A stretch of 64,000 bases of DNA from an uncultured Desulfobulbaceae bacterium (GTDB lineage: Bacteria; Desulfobacterota; Desulfobulbia; Desulfobulbales; BM004). The notes below the pieces were generated by a model. That model was not told where the DNA came from. It was given only the letters and a program-made list of their open reading frames with translations, and searched no databases. Position numbers and translations under genes: made by a program. The number at the start of each line of letters is the position of its first letter. The first letter of the stretch is position 1. The stretch spans positions 40,550-104,549 of the forward strand of contig CAMYKS010000021.1 in the NCBI GenBank assembly GCA_947259115.1, in the 5' to 3' direction. This document shows, piece by piece, positions 1 through 10,009 of this stretch.

Positions 1-1
1 C

Positions 2-295
2 TATGATTATCCGGGCAATGTACGTGAATTGAAAAATATAATCGAACGGGTTTCGGTTCTTGCTCCTGAAAAGGTCATCAATCCGGATGACCTACCGATG
101 GATCTGCTGGAGGCAAACGGCTATGAAGATGGGGGAAACTCTTTTACCTTGAGTGATGCTGTGGCAAAAACAGAAAAACAGCTGGTTGTCAAGGCACTTG
201 CCCGCACCAGGGGCAAAAAGGGGGAGGCTGCTGACCTGCTCGGTATCAGCAGGAAAAACCTGTGGGAGAAGATGAAGAACTACGGGATTACATGA
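2..295 (+). CDS. Sigma-54-dependent (NtrC-family) response regulator, C-terminal part, truncated by window start
   Basis: In-frame start of window reads YDYPGNVRELKNIIERVSVLAP (end of AAA+ domain) followed by a Fis-type HTH (AADLLGISRKNLWEKMKNYGI). Confidence 0.9.
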   Translation, partial: YDYPGNVRELKNIIERVSVLAPEKVINPDDLPMDLLEANGYEDGGNSFTLSDAVAKTEKQLVVKALARTRGKKGEAADLLGISRKNLWEKMKNYGIT

Positions 296-495
296 TGGAG
301 CGATAAAATTATTGGCCTGAGGCAGGCAACAGATTGCAGAAATATTTTATTGGAAGGAATATTTGTTCTGAACCAGAAAGTTGTTACCAACGGGAAACAA
401 CAAATATTTTTATCCACCTAACAATCATTCTCAGTTCTTTGGCCGTCGAGACGAACATAAGATTTGGGGAAAAATGTGGAAAAACAAGTATGAAA

Positions 496-509
496 TTGAC
501 TTAGGTCAA
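496..509. promoter_or_regulatory. FNR/CRP-family type operator palindrome upstream of nap cluster
   Basis: TTGAC-TTAG-GTCAA, perfect inverted repeat with 4-nt spacer. Confidence 0.5.
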
Positions 510-682
510 GGATTGCGCAACTGCCAAACTGTAAGGATAGATATATTGGGTTAAACAACTTGAATCTTCTGAAAGTTTATGTTGAAAACTTTGAAATAAC
601 AAGAAGGGATGGATGGATAATTGCCTTGACACAAACCTGTGCAGAGGTAAATTGAAGCTATTCATTCGTTAGGCAAGAAGGT

Positions 683-1333
683 GTGGTTGAAGGAACCGGG
701 CAGCTATTTCCGGTGCCTTCCGCTAAACATAACATAAGAGGGGCCGCTAATTTGAACCTTACCTCATTTTTTGCCAATAAATGTTTTGCCTATCTCCTCA
801 AGTGTGATTCTGACCGGGAGAATGGAAATTATCACACTTTTCAGCAACGAACATCCAGCAAGAACTCCTCATCACACATTACTTTTTCTCCACCATGGTC
901 TGTTAGCACAGATCTATTCGAAACACTGTGCAACGGCTGCGGAGATTGTGTTTCTCACTGCGAAAACAACATCCTGATATTAAAAAAAAATGGTTGTCCG
1001 GGGGTTGACTTCGCGAAGGGAGCCTGCAGTTTCTGCGGGGCCTGTGCGAAAAATTGCCCCACAGGAGCGTTACGTTATGGGCCTGAAGTTTCACCCTGGG
1101 GCCTTCGCGCTTTTATTACCAGCAAGTGTCTGATGAAGAACAGGGTTCTGTGCAGTATCTGTGTTGAACAATGCGATAAAGAGGCAATTATTCTTGCCAA
1201 GGTAATTCATAAAGATAAGTCCCCTGAAATCCTGGCAGCAGAATGTGATGGCTGTGGTGCCTGTTTTGAAGCATGCCCTGCAGATGCCATTGCCTTTGAG
1301 GATAATAAACAAAAGGTAAATACCAACAGATGA
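683..1333 (+). CDS. napF: Ferredoxin-type protein NapF (true start uncertain)
   Basis: PPWS...CNGCGDCVSHC, CSFCGACAKNCPTGAL and CDGCGACFEACPADAI 4Fe-4S motifs; upstream of napD/napA. Confidence 0.85.
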   Translation: MVEGTGQLFPVPSAKHNIRGAANLNLTSFFANKCFAYLLKCDSDRENGNYHTFQQRTSSKNSSSHITFSPPWSVSTDLFETLCNGCGDCVSHCENNILILKKNGCPGVDFAKGACSFCGACAKNCPTGALRYGPEVSPWGLRAFITSKCLMKNRVLCSICVEQCDKEAIILAKVIHKDKSPEILAAECDGCGACFEACPADAIAFEDNKQKVNTNR

Positions 1334-1342
1334 GGTCATGCA

Positions 1343-1573
1343 ATGAACATTTCCAGCATAATTGTCCAGACATATCCGGAGAGATCGGCCGCTCTGCAGG
1401 GTGAACTTACTGCTCTTCCCGGCGTGGAAATACATGCAAGCAAAGAGGATGGAACAATAATCATTACCGTGGAAGATACACCAGAGCAAGCACCCGCACG
1501 TACACTGATGGGTGTTCAGAACCTGCAGGGAGTACTTTCTGCTTCCATGGTCTATAACTACAGTGACGAGTAA
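1343..1573 (+). CDS. napD: Nap assembly chaperone NapD
   Basis: 76 aa, MNISSIIVQTYPERSAALQGELTALPGVEIHA..., directly 5' of napA. Confidence 0.85.
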   Translation: MNISSIIVQTYPERSAALQGELTALPGVEIHASKEDGTIIITVEDTPEQAPARTLMGVQNLQGVLSASMVYNYSDE

Positions 1574-1606
1574 TCCATCCAACATAAAGAAAAAGGAGGG
1601 CAAGAA

Positions 1607-4102
1607 ATGAAACTGAACAGGCGAGATTTTATCAAGGCTAATGCCGCCGCCGCCGCTGCCGCAGTTGCCGGCACCCACCTTCCTGCATCCCAGGCGTTTG
1701 GGAAAGAGCAGGATGGTATCCGCTGGGACAAGGCGCCGTGCCGCTTCTGCGGAGTGGGCTGTAGCGTGTTGGTCGGCACAAAGAACGGCAAGGTCGTTGC
1801 CACCCAGGGTGATCCTGATGCCCCGGTGAACCGTGGCTTGAACTGTATCAAAGGCTATTTCCTGTCCAAGATCATGTATGGCAAGGACAGGATTACCAGG
1901 CCTCTGTTGCGCAAAAAGAACGGGAAATATGACAAAAACGGTGAATTTACGCCTGTCTCATGGAAAGAGGCTTTTTCCATAATGGCTGAAAAATACAAGG
2001 AAGCCATCCAGAAGAACGGCCCAACCACAGTCGGTATGTTCGGCTCCGGCCAATGGACGGTCTGGGAGGGATATGCTGCCGTCAAGCTGTACAAGGCTGG
2101 CTTTCTGTCCAACAATATTGACCCTAATGCCAGGCACTGCATGGCCTCTGCTGTGGCCGCCTTCATGCGCACCTTCGGCATTGATGAGCCCATGGGTTGT
2201 TATGATGATCTCGAGTATGCCGATGCCTTTGTTCTCTGGGGCTCCAATATGTCGGAGATGCATCCCATTCTCTGGTCGCGACTCACCAACCGCCGCCTTA
2301 CTGCAAATCATGTCAAGGTGGCAGTGCTTTCAACCTTTGAAAACCGCTGTTTCGAGCTTGCCGATCTGCCGATGGTCTTCAAACCCCAGACAGACATGGT
2401 AATCCTCAATTACATTGCCAATTACATCATCCAGAACAACATGGTGAATCAGGACTTCGTCAAGCAGCATGTCAACTTCCGGCTCGGCAACCCAGACATC
2501 GGCTATGGTCTGCGTCCTACCGACCCCAGGGAAATTAATGCGGTAAACGCCAAGGAACGCAAGAATCAGATCGGTTCTAAAGAGTATTCCTTTGAAGAGT
2601 ATGCCAAGTTTGTGTCCGAGTATACCCTTGATAAGGCGCATGAGATGTCCGGTGTACCCAAGAAGGACCTTGTAGCTTTGGCAGAGCTTTATGCTGACCC
2701 GAAGAGAAAGGTGGTTTCCTATTGGACCATGGGTTTCAATCAGCATACCCGCGGTACCTGGGTCAATCAACTTTGCTATAACGTGCACCTGCTGACCGGC
2801 AAGATATCAGAACCGGGCAACGGTCCTTTTTCACTGACAGGACAGCCTTCGGCCTGCGGTACAGCCCGCGAAGTAGGCACCTTTGCCCACCGGCTGCCGG
2901 CCGATATGGTGGTCATGAACAAGGATCATCGCGATATATCGGAAAAGATATGGAAGCTACCCGCAGGCTCCATCCCCAGCAAGCCCGGCTATCATGCCGT
3001 GCTACAGAACAGGATGCTCAAAGACGGCAAACTCAACGTCTACTGGGTCATGTGCAACAACAACATGCAGGCCGGGCCCAATATGAACGAAGAGACCTAT
3101 CCCGGCTACCGGAATCCAAAGAATTTTATTATTGTTTCAGATCCTTACCCGACTGTGACGGCCATGGCTGCCGACCTTATTCTGCCCACTGCCATGTGGG
3201 TTGAAAAGGAAGGTGCCTTCGGTAATGCGGAACGGAGAACCCAGTTCTTCCGCCAACAGGTTAAAGCACCCGGCGAATCAAAAAGCGATGTCTGGCAATT
3301 GGTGGAATTCTCCAAACACTTTAAAACCGATGAGGTCTGGCCTAAAGAACTGCTGGACAAAAACCCGGAATACAAGGACAAGACTCTCTATGAAATTCTC
3401 TTTGCCAACGGCCAGGTCAACAAGTATCCCTTGAGCCAGCTGCAAAAAGGATATGATAACGACGAGTCGAAAGACTTCGGCTTCTATCTCCAGAAAGGAC
3501 TCTTTGAGGAGTATGCAAGTTTTGGAAGAGGCAAGGCCCATGATCTGGCACCCTTTGAAATGTACCATCAAGCACGCGGCCTCCGCTGGCCGGTCGTTGA
3601 GGGCAAGGAAACCCTCTGGCGCTTCCGGGAGGGATATGACCCGTATGTCAAGGCAGGAGAAAAGATCCGTTTTTACGGCAAAGCGGACGGCAAGGCCGTT
3701 ATTTTTGCCCTGCCCTATGAGCCGCCTGCTGAATCCCCAGACAAGGATTACGATCTCTGGTTGTGCACGGGCCGGGTCCTGGAACACTGGCACTCAGGCT
3801 CCATGACCAGGAGAGTGCCTGAACTGTACCGGGCAGTGCCCGATGCCGTGGTTTTCATGCATCCCAAGGATGCTGAAAAAAGAGGGCTGCAGCGTGGCCA
3901 GATTGCCAAGATTTCTTCCCGGCGCGGCAAGATCACCTGCCCGGTGGAGACCAGAGGCCGCAACAAAATGCCGGAAGGTACGGTATTCATTCCCTGGTTT
4001 GATGCCGGGCGCTTGGTGAACAAGCTTGTACTTGACGCAACCTGTCCGATTTCCAAGGAAACAGACTTTAAAAAAAGTGCTGTCAAGGTCACTAAGGCAT
4101 AA
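1607..4102 (+). CDS. napA: Periplasmic nitrate reductase catalytic subunit NapA
   Basis: Tat signal [47 protein letters not shown], molybdopterin oxidoreductase body. Confidence 0.97.
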   Translation: MKLNRRDFIKANAAAAAAAVAGTHLPASQAFGKEQDGIRWDKAPCRFCGVGCSVLVGTKNGKVVATQGDPDAPVNRGLNCIKGYFLSKIMYGKDRITRPLLRKKNGKYDKNGEFTPVSWKEAFSIMAEKYKEAIQKNGPTTVGMFGSGQWTVWEGYAAVKLYKAGFLSNNIDPNARHCMASAVAAFMRTFGIDEPMGCYDDLEYADAFVLWGSNMSEMHPILWSRLTNRRLTANHVKVAVLSTFENRCFELADLPMVFKPQTDMVILNYIANYIIQNNMVNQDFVKQHVNFRLGNPDIGYGLRPTDPREINAVNAKERKNQIGSKEYSFEEYAKFVSEYTLDKAHEMSGVPKKDLVALAELYADPKRKVVSYWTMGFNQHTRGTWVNQLCYNVHLLTGKISEPGNGPFSLTGQPSACGTAREVGTFAHRLPADMVVMNKDHRDISEKIWKLPAGSIPSKPGYHAVLQNRMLKDGKLNVYWVMCNNNMQAGPNMNEETYPGYRNPKNFIIVSDPYPTVTAMAADLILPTAMWVEKEGAFGNAERRTQFFRQQVKAPGESKSDVWQLVEFSKHFKTDEVWPKELLDKNPEYKDKTLYEILFANGQVNKYPLSQLQKGYDNDESKDFGFYLQKGLFEEYASFGRGKAHDLAPFEMYHQARGLRWPVVEGKETLWRFREGYDPYVKAGEKIRFYGKADGKAVIFALPYEPPAESPDKDYDLWLCTGRVLEHWHSGSMTRRVPELYRAVPDAVVFMHPKDAEKRGLQRGQIAKISSRRGKITCPVETRGRNKMPEGTVFIPWFDAGRLVNKLVLDATCPISKETDFKKSAVKVTKA

Positions 4103-4141
4103 AGAGAAACTTAATAATGCACTTTAAACTATAGAACAAAA

Positions 4142-4915
4142 GTGGACACGCCTAAGAATAACATTGACGAGAAGCAGCAGAAAGGTTCTGCCCGCAGACA
4201 ATTTCTCACCGAAACTGTTCCGGCAGCAACCGGTGCTCTGGTGCTTGCAGTGAGCCTTGGAATGTATCAGAGATCTGCACGGGCACTTCCGGCCTATGCT
4301 ATCAGACCCCCAGGCGCACTAGCTGAAGACAAGTTCCAGGGTGCCTGTCTGCGCTGCGGCCAATGTGTCAGAAGTTGTCCATATGACGTGCTGCGTCTTG
4401 CCAAGCTCGGTGATGATATCCCCACCGGCACCCCGTATTTTATCAGCAGGCAGAATCCCTGCCGGATGTGTGAGGATATGCCCTGCATAAGGGCATGTCC
4501 TTCCGGTGCCTTGGGTCAGAGCCTGCCGACAATATATGAGGCCAGGATGGGTTTGGCTGTCCTTATTGACCATGAAAACTGCCTCAATTATCTCGGGCTG
4601 CGCTGCGATGTCTGCTACAGGGCTTGTCCTCTTATTGACCAGGCGATCACCCTTGATGTCCGGGTGAACCGAAGGAGCGGGGTGCATACGCTTTTCATCC
4701 CTGTTGTCCATTCCAAGTATTGCACAGGCTGCGGCAAATGCGAGCATTCCTGCGTGTTGGACAATGCTGCCATCAAGATCCTGCCCATCGAACAGGCCAA
4801 GGGAGAACTCGGTAAGCATTACCGGCTCGGCTGGGAAGAAAAAGAAAAGGCGGGCGGCTCATTGATTCCTGAACTTCTGAAACTGCCTATCAGGCGACCG
4901 GGGGATACGCCATGA
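4142..4915 (+). CDS. napG: Ferredoxin-type protein NapG (GTG start)
   Basis: RRQFL Tat-like signal, CLRCGQCVRSCPYDVL, CRMCEDMPCIRACPSGAL and further 4Fe-4S motifs. Confidence 0.93.
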   Translation: MDTPKNNIDEKQQKGSARRQFLTETVPAATGALVLAVSLGMYQRSARALPAYAIRPPGALAEDKFQGACLRCGQCVRSCPYDVLRLAKLGDDIPTGTPYFISRQNPCRMCEDMPCIRACPSGALGQSLPTIYEARMGLAVLIDHENCLNYLGLRCDVCYRACPLIDQAITLDVRVNRRSGVHTLFIPVVHSKYCTGCGKCEHSCVLDNAAIKILPIEQAKGELGKHYRLGWEEKEKAGGSLIPELLKLPIRRPGDTP

Positions 4916-5754
4916 TAAGCAGAATAGCAGGCAGGGAAGCAGTACAGAAAAAGGGCTGGCTTAAGACCCAGAAATGGCTGCTGCGGCGGCGTGTCTCGCA
5001 GCTTGGCATCCTGGGCTTATTCCTGCTTGGCCCTCTTGCTGGGATTTGGATTGTCAGGGGCAGTTTCTCCGCCAGCAAGACCCTGGGAGTGCTGCCGCTC
5101 ACGGATCCTCTGATAATTCTGCAGTCGTTTATGACCGGGCATACAGTTGCGGCTAAAGCCCTGATCGGTGCGCTGATAGTAGTTGTATTTTATGCAATGA
5201 TCGGTGGCAGGGTTTACTGCAGCTGGGCCTGCCCGGTAAACATGATAACCGATGGAGCAGCCTGGCTGAACCGGCGCCTGGATCTTAAAAAAAGTTTAAG
5301 CATGAGCAGGTTGATCCGTTACTGGCTGTTAGCTGCAATTCTGGTGTTAGCTTCATTAACAGGCGCCATTGTCTGGGAGTGGGTGAACCCCATCACCATT
5401 TTTCAGCGGGGCCTTCTCTTTGGTATGGGGCTCGGTTGGTTCCTGGTGGCAGCTATTTTAATTTTCGATACATTTGTGGTCCGTCGCGGTTGGTGCGGAC
5501 ATCTTTGTCCTGTGGGTGCTTTTTACAGTCTTCTGGGATTTGCTTCCATTCTGCGTGTGAAGGCCAAGCAACGTGAACAATGCACCGATTGTATGGATTG
5601 TTTCACCGTATGTCCCGAATCTCATGTTATCCGGCCGGCCCTCAAGGGTGATGCGCACAGCTCACCTGTGATTTTTTCCAATAACTGTATTAATTGTGGG
5701 CGGTGCATTGATATCTGCCCTCAGAATGTATTTCGTTTTTCAAAACGTTTCTAA
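4912..5754 (+). CDS. napH: Quinol dehydrogenase membrane ferredoxin NapH
   Basis: Polytopic membrane protein with CSWACPVNMITD, CGHLCPVGAFYS and C-terminal 2x4Fe-4S; overlaps napG by 4 nt. Confidence 0.93.
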   Translation: MISRIAGREAVQKKGWLKTQKWLLRRRVSQLGILGLFLLGPLAGIWIVRGSFSASKTLGVLPLTDPLIILQSFMTGHTVAAKALIGALIVVVFYAMIGGRVYCSWACPVNMITDGAAWLNRRLDLKKSLSMSRLIRYWLLAAILVLASLTGAIVWEWVNPITIFQRGLLFGMGLGWFLVAAILIFDTFVVRRGWCGHLCPVGAFYSLLGFASILRVKAKQREQCTDCMDCFTVCPESHVIRPALKGDAHSSPVIFSNNCINCGRCIDICPQNVFRFSKRF

Positions 5755-5767
5755 TGGAGGTAGTGAC

Positions 5768-6184
5768 ATGAAAAAGATAATTTCCCCCCTTTTACTGCTG
5801 GTATTTGTTTTTGCTTGTACCACATCCGGGAACAAGGAAGTAAAATCGCTGCGTGGAGATGTTGCCTTACCTGCCGGATCGAATCCCCCGGTAGGCATGG
5901 ACTGGCAGCCTCAAGATTCATCGGTCCCCAGGACGTTTGTGCATCAGCCGCCGCTTATCCCCCATGATGTGGCTGAATATAGTATTACAACTGCGCAAAA
6001 CGATTGTCTGGACTGCCACGGGGAGGAAGATTCTGATGCCCCAATGCCCTTTACGACCCATTATCTTGACCGGGATGGGAAAGCTGCGGATAATGTCTCA
6101 GCCCGCTGGTATTTCTGTACACAATGCCATGTGGGACAGGTGGATGTCCAACCTTTGGTTGAAAATACTTTTAAGACAAAATAA
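5768..6184 (+). CDS. napB: Nitrate reductase cytochrome c subunit NapB (diheme)
   Basis: Lipoprotein-like signal, CLDCH and CTQCH haem motifs; start chosen at MKKIISPLLL inside the longer 5696 ORF. Confidence 0.88.
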   Translation: MKKIISPLLLLVFVFACTTSGNKEVKSLRGDVALPAGSNPPVGMDWQPQDSSVPRTFVHQPPLIPHDVAEYSITTAQNDCLDCHGEEDSDAPMPFTTHYLDRDGKAADNVSARWYFCTQCHVGQVDVQPLVENTFKTK

Positions 6185-6194
6185 GATTTGGTAC

Positions 6195-6223
6195 TTGACA
6201 TGTAAAAATGGTACACATATAGA
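6195..6223 (+). promoter_or_regulatory. Sigma70-type promoter for the moaA operon
   Basis: TTGACA - 17 nt - TATAGA, just upstream of the riboswitch. Confidence 0.6.
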
Positions 6224-6231
6224 ACGTTAAT

Positions 6232-6331
6232 CAAAACTCCGAGCCAAAAGGTCTACGTCGTAAACGATATGGTCTGAGGCCGATAGGGTGTGGCTGGAAA
6301 CAACCATGCCTCCCGTGTTTGGAAAGGAGTA
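6232..6331 (+). promoter_or_regulatory. Molybdenum cofactor (Moco) riboswitch
   Basis: Conserved 5' CTCCGAGCC and 3' GCCTCCCGTGTTTGGAAAGGAG elements resembling the E. coli moaA leader; ACTCC(6236-6240)/GGAGT(6326-6330) close the P1 stem; directly before moaA ATG. Confidence 0.82.
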
Positions 6332-6334
6332 GTA

Positions 6335-7354
6335 ATGACAATACGTCATACAAAATCTACAGGCCCCAATTCAGATATAAACCTTCTGGATAATCACGAC
6401 AGACGGATCACTTACCTGCGTTTGTCCATCACCGACCGTTGCAACCTGCGCTGCCGCTATTGCCGCCCGGAAGAGGGAGTCCCCTTTATCCCCCATGAGG
6501 AAATTCTCCGTTTTGAAGAACTGGAGCGTCTTGTATCAATCTTTAGCGCTCTGGGCATAAACAAAGTTAGGTTGACAGGCGGTGAACCGTTTTCCAGGCG
6601 GGGCTTTCTGCCGTTTTTGACAAGACTGAGGAAGGTTGAAGGGATACAGTATCTGCATATCACAACAAACGGTGTAAAAACAAAACGTTACCTTGATGAA
6701 CTTGCGACAATTGGTCTAAACGGTATCAATCTCAGCCTTGACACCCTTGACCACAAGAGATTCTGGAAAATCACCAGACGTGATTATCTTAAAGCCGTTC
6801 TGCAGACTATGCATGGCGTCCTTGCACGAAACATTCCCCTCAAAATTAACAGTGTAGTACTCAAAGACACCTCTGATGATGAGATTATCCAACTGGCCGG
6901 GTTGGCTCGTGATTTCCCCATCACCTTGCGGTTTATTGAAAGAATGCCGTTTTCAGGAACAATGCGGGCAGAAAAGCTTGAAAACGGCAATTTATCAAAG
7001 CGGCTGAAAAGAATTTTCCCGGCCATCGAAGAGTGTACTGCCGCCTTACCGACCACAGCCCGCATTTTTTCGCTGCCGGAATACAAAGGCACAATTGGAA
7101 TCATCCAGGGATATTCAAGACTTTTCTGTTCAACATGCAACAAGGTCCGCATTACACCCACCGGCATGTTGAAAACCTGTCTGTATGACAACGGGGTGCT
7201 TGATTTAAAAAAGATGCTGCGTACAGGATCAGACGATAAGGAAATTGAATCCGCCATTCTCAGTTGCCTGCAAAAACGCTGCATAAACGGCCATGAGGCA
7301 GAACTCCTTGCCAAACGGTCCGCAGAACCGTCCATGGCCAGTATCGGCGGCTAG
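6335..7354 (+). CDS. moaA: GTP 3',8-cyclase MoaA
   Basis: CNLRCRYC radical SAM motif, CSTCNKVRITPTGMLKTCL, C-terminal GG; ATG at 6335 after GGAG. Confidence 0.95.
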   Translation: MTIRHTKSTGPNSDINLLDNHDRRITYLRLSITDRCNLRCRYCRPEEGVPFIPHEEILRFEELERLVSIFSALGINKVRLTGGEPFSRRGFLPFLTRLRKVEGIQYLHITTNGVKTKRYLDELATIGLNGINLSLDTLDHKRFWKITRRDYLKAVLQTMHGVLARNIPLKINSVVLKDTSDDEIIQLAGLARDFPITLRFIERMPFSGTMRAEKLENGNLSKRLKRIFPAIEECTAALPTTARIFSLPEYKGTIGIIQGYSRLFCSTCNKVRITPTGMLKTCLYDNGVLDLKKMLRTGSDDKEIESAILSCLQKRCINGHEAELLAKRSAEPSMASIGG

Positions 7355-7417
7355 GGTTTCTATAAATAAATGTATTGCCTGTGTAGGAGATATCTGCAAT
7401 GAAGGAGAGTGTAACCT

Positions 7418-8341
7418 ATGATTGATGTGAGTCCCAAATTTAACTCATTACGCTATGCCTTAGCCGAGGGGTTTCTCTACGGCAAACAGGAAACCCTGCA
7501 GAGGGTGTTTGATAAAACCGTGCCTAAGGGAGATGTGACCGAGGTTGCGCGGGCTGCAGGGATACACGCGGCAAAGCGCTGTGCAGACTGGATAACCTTC
7601 TGTCATCCGATTCCCCTTGACTGGGTGGAAGTAAAGCTTGAACCGGATAATGATAAAATTAAGGTCAGGGCTGAGGTCCGCTCAGTCTGGAAGACAGGCG
7701 TTGAGATGGAGGCAATCACTGCTGTATCGGCAGCGCTCTTAAATGCCTACGATATGCTCAAACCCCTGGACGATTCCCTTTCCTTCGGTGATATCCGAGT
7801 GGTCAGAAAAAAAGGCGGCAAAAGCGATTTTTCCGATTCTTTTAAAAAGGATTTAAAAACGGCGATCCTGGTATTATCGGATTCCACCCATGCAGGGAAG
7901 AGAAAGGATAAATCCGGTAAAATAATTCAGGAGTTTCTTGCGGATAAACCTGTTCAGGTTGGTTTTTATGAAGTACTCCCCGATGACAAGGAAATAATAG
8001 CAGAAAGGCTGCGGCAACTGGTGGATGCTGAAAAGGTAAAGCTGATTTTTACCACAGGCGGTACAGGTCTGGGCCCCAGAGACGTAACACCGGAAGCCAC
8101 ACTGGCTGTCATTGACCGCTCAGTGCCCGGCATTGTCGAGGCCATCAGGAGCTATGGCAAGGACCGCACCCCCTTTGCCATGCTGTCGCGCGGTGAGGCA
8201 GGGGTCAGGAAGGATAGCGTTATAATCAACCTGCCCGGCAGTTCCAAGGGCGCCGTTGAAAGTCTGCAGGCGCTTTTTCCCGGACTTCTGCACATCTTCC
8301 CCATGATGCAGGGCAAAGGTCATGAGAAAACAAGAAAATGA
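7418..8341 (+). CDS. Bifunctional MoaC-MoaB/MogA fusion
   Basis: N-terminal MoaC (MIDVSPKFNSLRYALAEG...CADWITFCHPIPL), C-terminal MoaB/MogA (TTGGTGLGPRDVTPEAT). Confidence 0.92.
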   Translation: MIDVSPKFNSLRYALAEGFLYGKQETLQRVFDKTVPKGDVTEVARAAGIHAAKRCADWITFCHPIPLDWVEVKLEPDNDKIKVRAEVRSVWKTGVEMEAITAVSAALLNAYDMLKPLDDSLSFGDIRVVRKKGGKSDFSDSFKKDLKTAILVLSDSTHAGKRKDKSGKIIQEFLADKPVQVGFYEVLPDDKEIIAERLRQLVDAEKVKLIFTTGGTGLGPRDVTPEATLAVIDRSVPGIVEAIRSYGKDRTPFAMLSRGEAGVRKDSVIINLPGSSKGAVESLQALFPGLLHIFPMMQGKGHEKTRK

Positions 8342-9563
8342 CAAAACCGAAATGATTTCAATCCAAGAGGCGCTGCAGATACTGCAGGAAAATCTGCCGG
8401 AAGCTCGGGTTGATACCGTTGACCTTCCAGATGCCCATGGCAGGTATCTGGCAGAATCCATAGCAGCTCCTGAACCGTCGCCGCGCTATACCAATTCTGC
8501 CATGGACGGCTATGCACTGCGCTGGTCCGATGTCATGGATGCTTCGCATGAAAACCCTGTTACGCTTAAAGTTATTGGTGAAAGCAGGGCCGGACTGCCT
8601 TATGGCAGTGAGATCAACAACAACGAAGCAGTGCATATCAGCACCGGGGCCATGCTGCCCCCCGGGGCAGATACGGTTGTCAGGGTGGAGGATACCCGCA
8701 AGCCGAGTGATGCTGCAGTGGAAATCCTGGCTGTCCGCTGCCAGGGTCAGGATGTGCGCTATGAAGGTGAGGAGTTCTGCTCCGGTGATGAGCTGCTCAC
8801 TGCCGGCACAAAACTTTGCGCCCCCCAGCTTGCTCTTCTGGCCACTATCGGTCAGCAGCAGATAAAGGTTTTCTCCCCTCCCAAAGTCTCAATACTGGTC
8901 ACCGGTTCTGAGTTGGCCTCTGTCGCGGACAAGGAGATTAAATCATATCAGATCCGTGATTCCAATTCCATCATGCTGAAGACCGCTTTGCAGGAGGCAG
9001 GTGCAACAGTGGAATCGTGTAAAAATGTTGTAGATGAACTACAGGCAACAGTTGCTGCAATCAATAAAGCGGTTTCCCAGGGAGTGAATTTTATCCTCTG
9101 CTCCGGCGGCATTTCCGTGGGGGAACACGACCATGTGAAGGAGGCTGCTGAAACAGTCGGGTTTAAAGAGCTGTTCTGGCGGATCAGGCAGAAGCCGGGA
9201 AAACCATTATTTGCAGCGCAAAAGGACTCCACATATCTCTTTGGCTTACCGGGCAATCCTGTTTCCGCTTATATGTGCTTTGCCCATTACATCAGGCCCC
9301 TGCTTTTTACTATGCGTGGGCGGGGCATGACATGGAATACGATCACTGCAGTGGCGGGTGGAGAAATTGCCAACACGGGTAAAAGAACAAATTTTATCAG
9401 GGTGAAACTTGAAAAGAATCAGGGGCAGTTGCCCCGGATTATCGATATCAAAAAGCAGGGATCACACATGTTGAGTTCAATCGTGAACGCTGATGGATAT
9501 ATCATTTTGGAACCTGGCGCAACTGTTCAGCCCGGTGATACGCTAAATGTATTTTTATTTTAG
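8322..9563 (+). CDS. moeA: Molybdopterin molybdenumtransferase MoeA
   Basis: NSAMDGYAL, GAMLPPGADTVV, SGGISVGEHD, GLPGNPVSAY motifs. Confidence 0.95.
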   Translation: MRKQENDKTEMISIQEALQILQENLPEARVDTVDLPDAHGRYLAESIAAPEPSPRYTNSAMDGYALRWSDVMDASHENPVTLKVIGESRAGLPYGSEINNNEAVHISTGAMLPPGADTVVRVEDTRKPSDAAVEILAVRCQGQDVRYEGEEFCSGDELLTAGTKLCAPQLALLATIGQQQIKVFSPPKVSILVTGSELASVADKEIKSYQIRDSNSIMLKTALQEAGATVESCKNVVDELQATVAAINKAVSQGVNFILCSGGISVGEHDHVKEAAETVGFKELFWRIRQKPGKPLFAAQKDSTYLFGLPGNPVSAYMCFAHYIRPLLFTMRGRGMTWNTITAVAGGEIANTGKRTNFIRVKLEKNQGQLPRIIDIKKQGSHMLSSIVNADGYIILEPGATVQPGDTLNVFLF

Positions 9564-9574
9564 GGAGCAGCAGC

Positions 9575-10009
9575 ATGGCTTATATAGAAGCGGTTTGTCT
9601 AAGTCGTAAGAAAGGAATTGTAAAAAAAGAGCAGGACCAGGTTGTGGTCCGTGAAAATTGGGGCATTGAGGGCGATGCCCATGCAGGAGACTGGCACAGG
9701 CAGATTTCACTGCTTGCCGGCGAGTCCATTGATGGAGTCAAAGAAGTTTTGCCGACCCTTAAGAACGGGGCATTTGCGGAAAATATCATCACCCGGGGAT
9801 TAGATCTGAACAGCCTGAAGATAGGCGACCGGTTGCAGATAGGTGATACGGTCATTCTGGAAATTACCCAGATCGGCAAGGAATGCCACAACAGCGGCTG
9901 TGCCATAAAAAAAGCCACCGGTGACTGCATCATGCCCAGAGAAGGAATTTTTGCCCAGGTAATTCACGGCGGCACCCTGACAAAAGAACAGGAGATTAGA
10001 TTTATTTAG
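9575..10009 (+). CDS. MOSC domain-containing protein
   Basis: GDAHAGDWHRQISLLA, ENIITRGLDL, GKECHNSGCAIKKATGDCIMPREGIFAQVI. Confidence 0.88.
   Translation: MAYIEAVCLSRKKGIVKKEQDQVVVRENWGIEGDAHAGDWHRQISLLAGESIDGVKEVLPTLKNGAFAENIITRGLDLNSLKIGDRLQIGDTVILEITQIGKECHNSGCAIKKATGDCIMPREGIFAQVIHGGTLTKEQEIRFI

Noticed and set aside
1091-1678. 195-aa minus-strand ORF
   Set aside because: Antisense to napF/napD/napA, no domain features, explained by codon bias shadowing.
1641-1680. GCC-rich stretch (poly-Ala) as a possible sequencing artefact or frameshift in napA
   Set aside because: Frame stays open and poly-Ala is plausible in the h-region of a Tat signal peptide.
2330-2788. 152-aa minus-strand ORF
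   Set aside because: Fully antisense to napA; no independent coding evidence.
3278-3793. 171-aa minus-strand ORF
   Set aside because: Fully antisense to napA.
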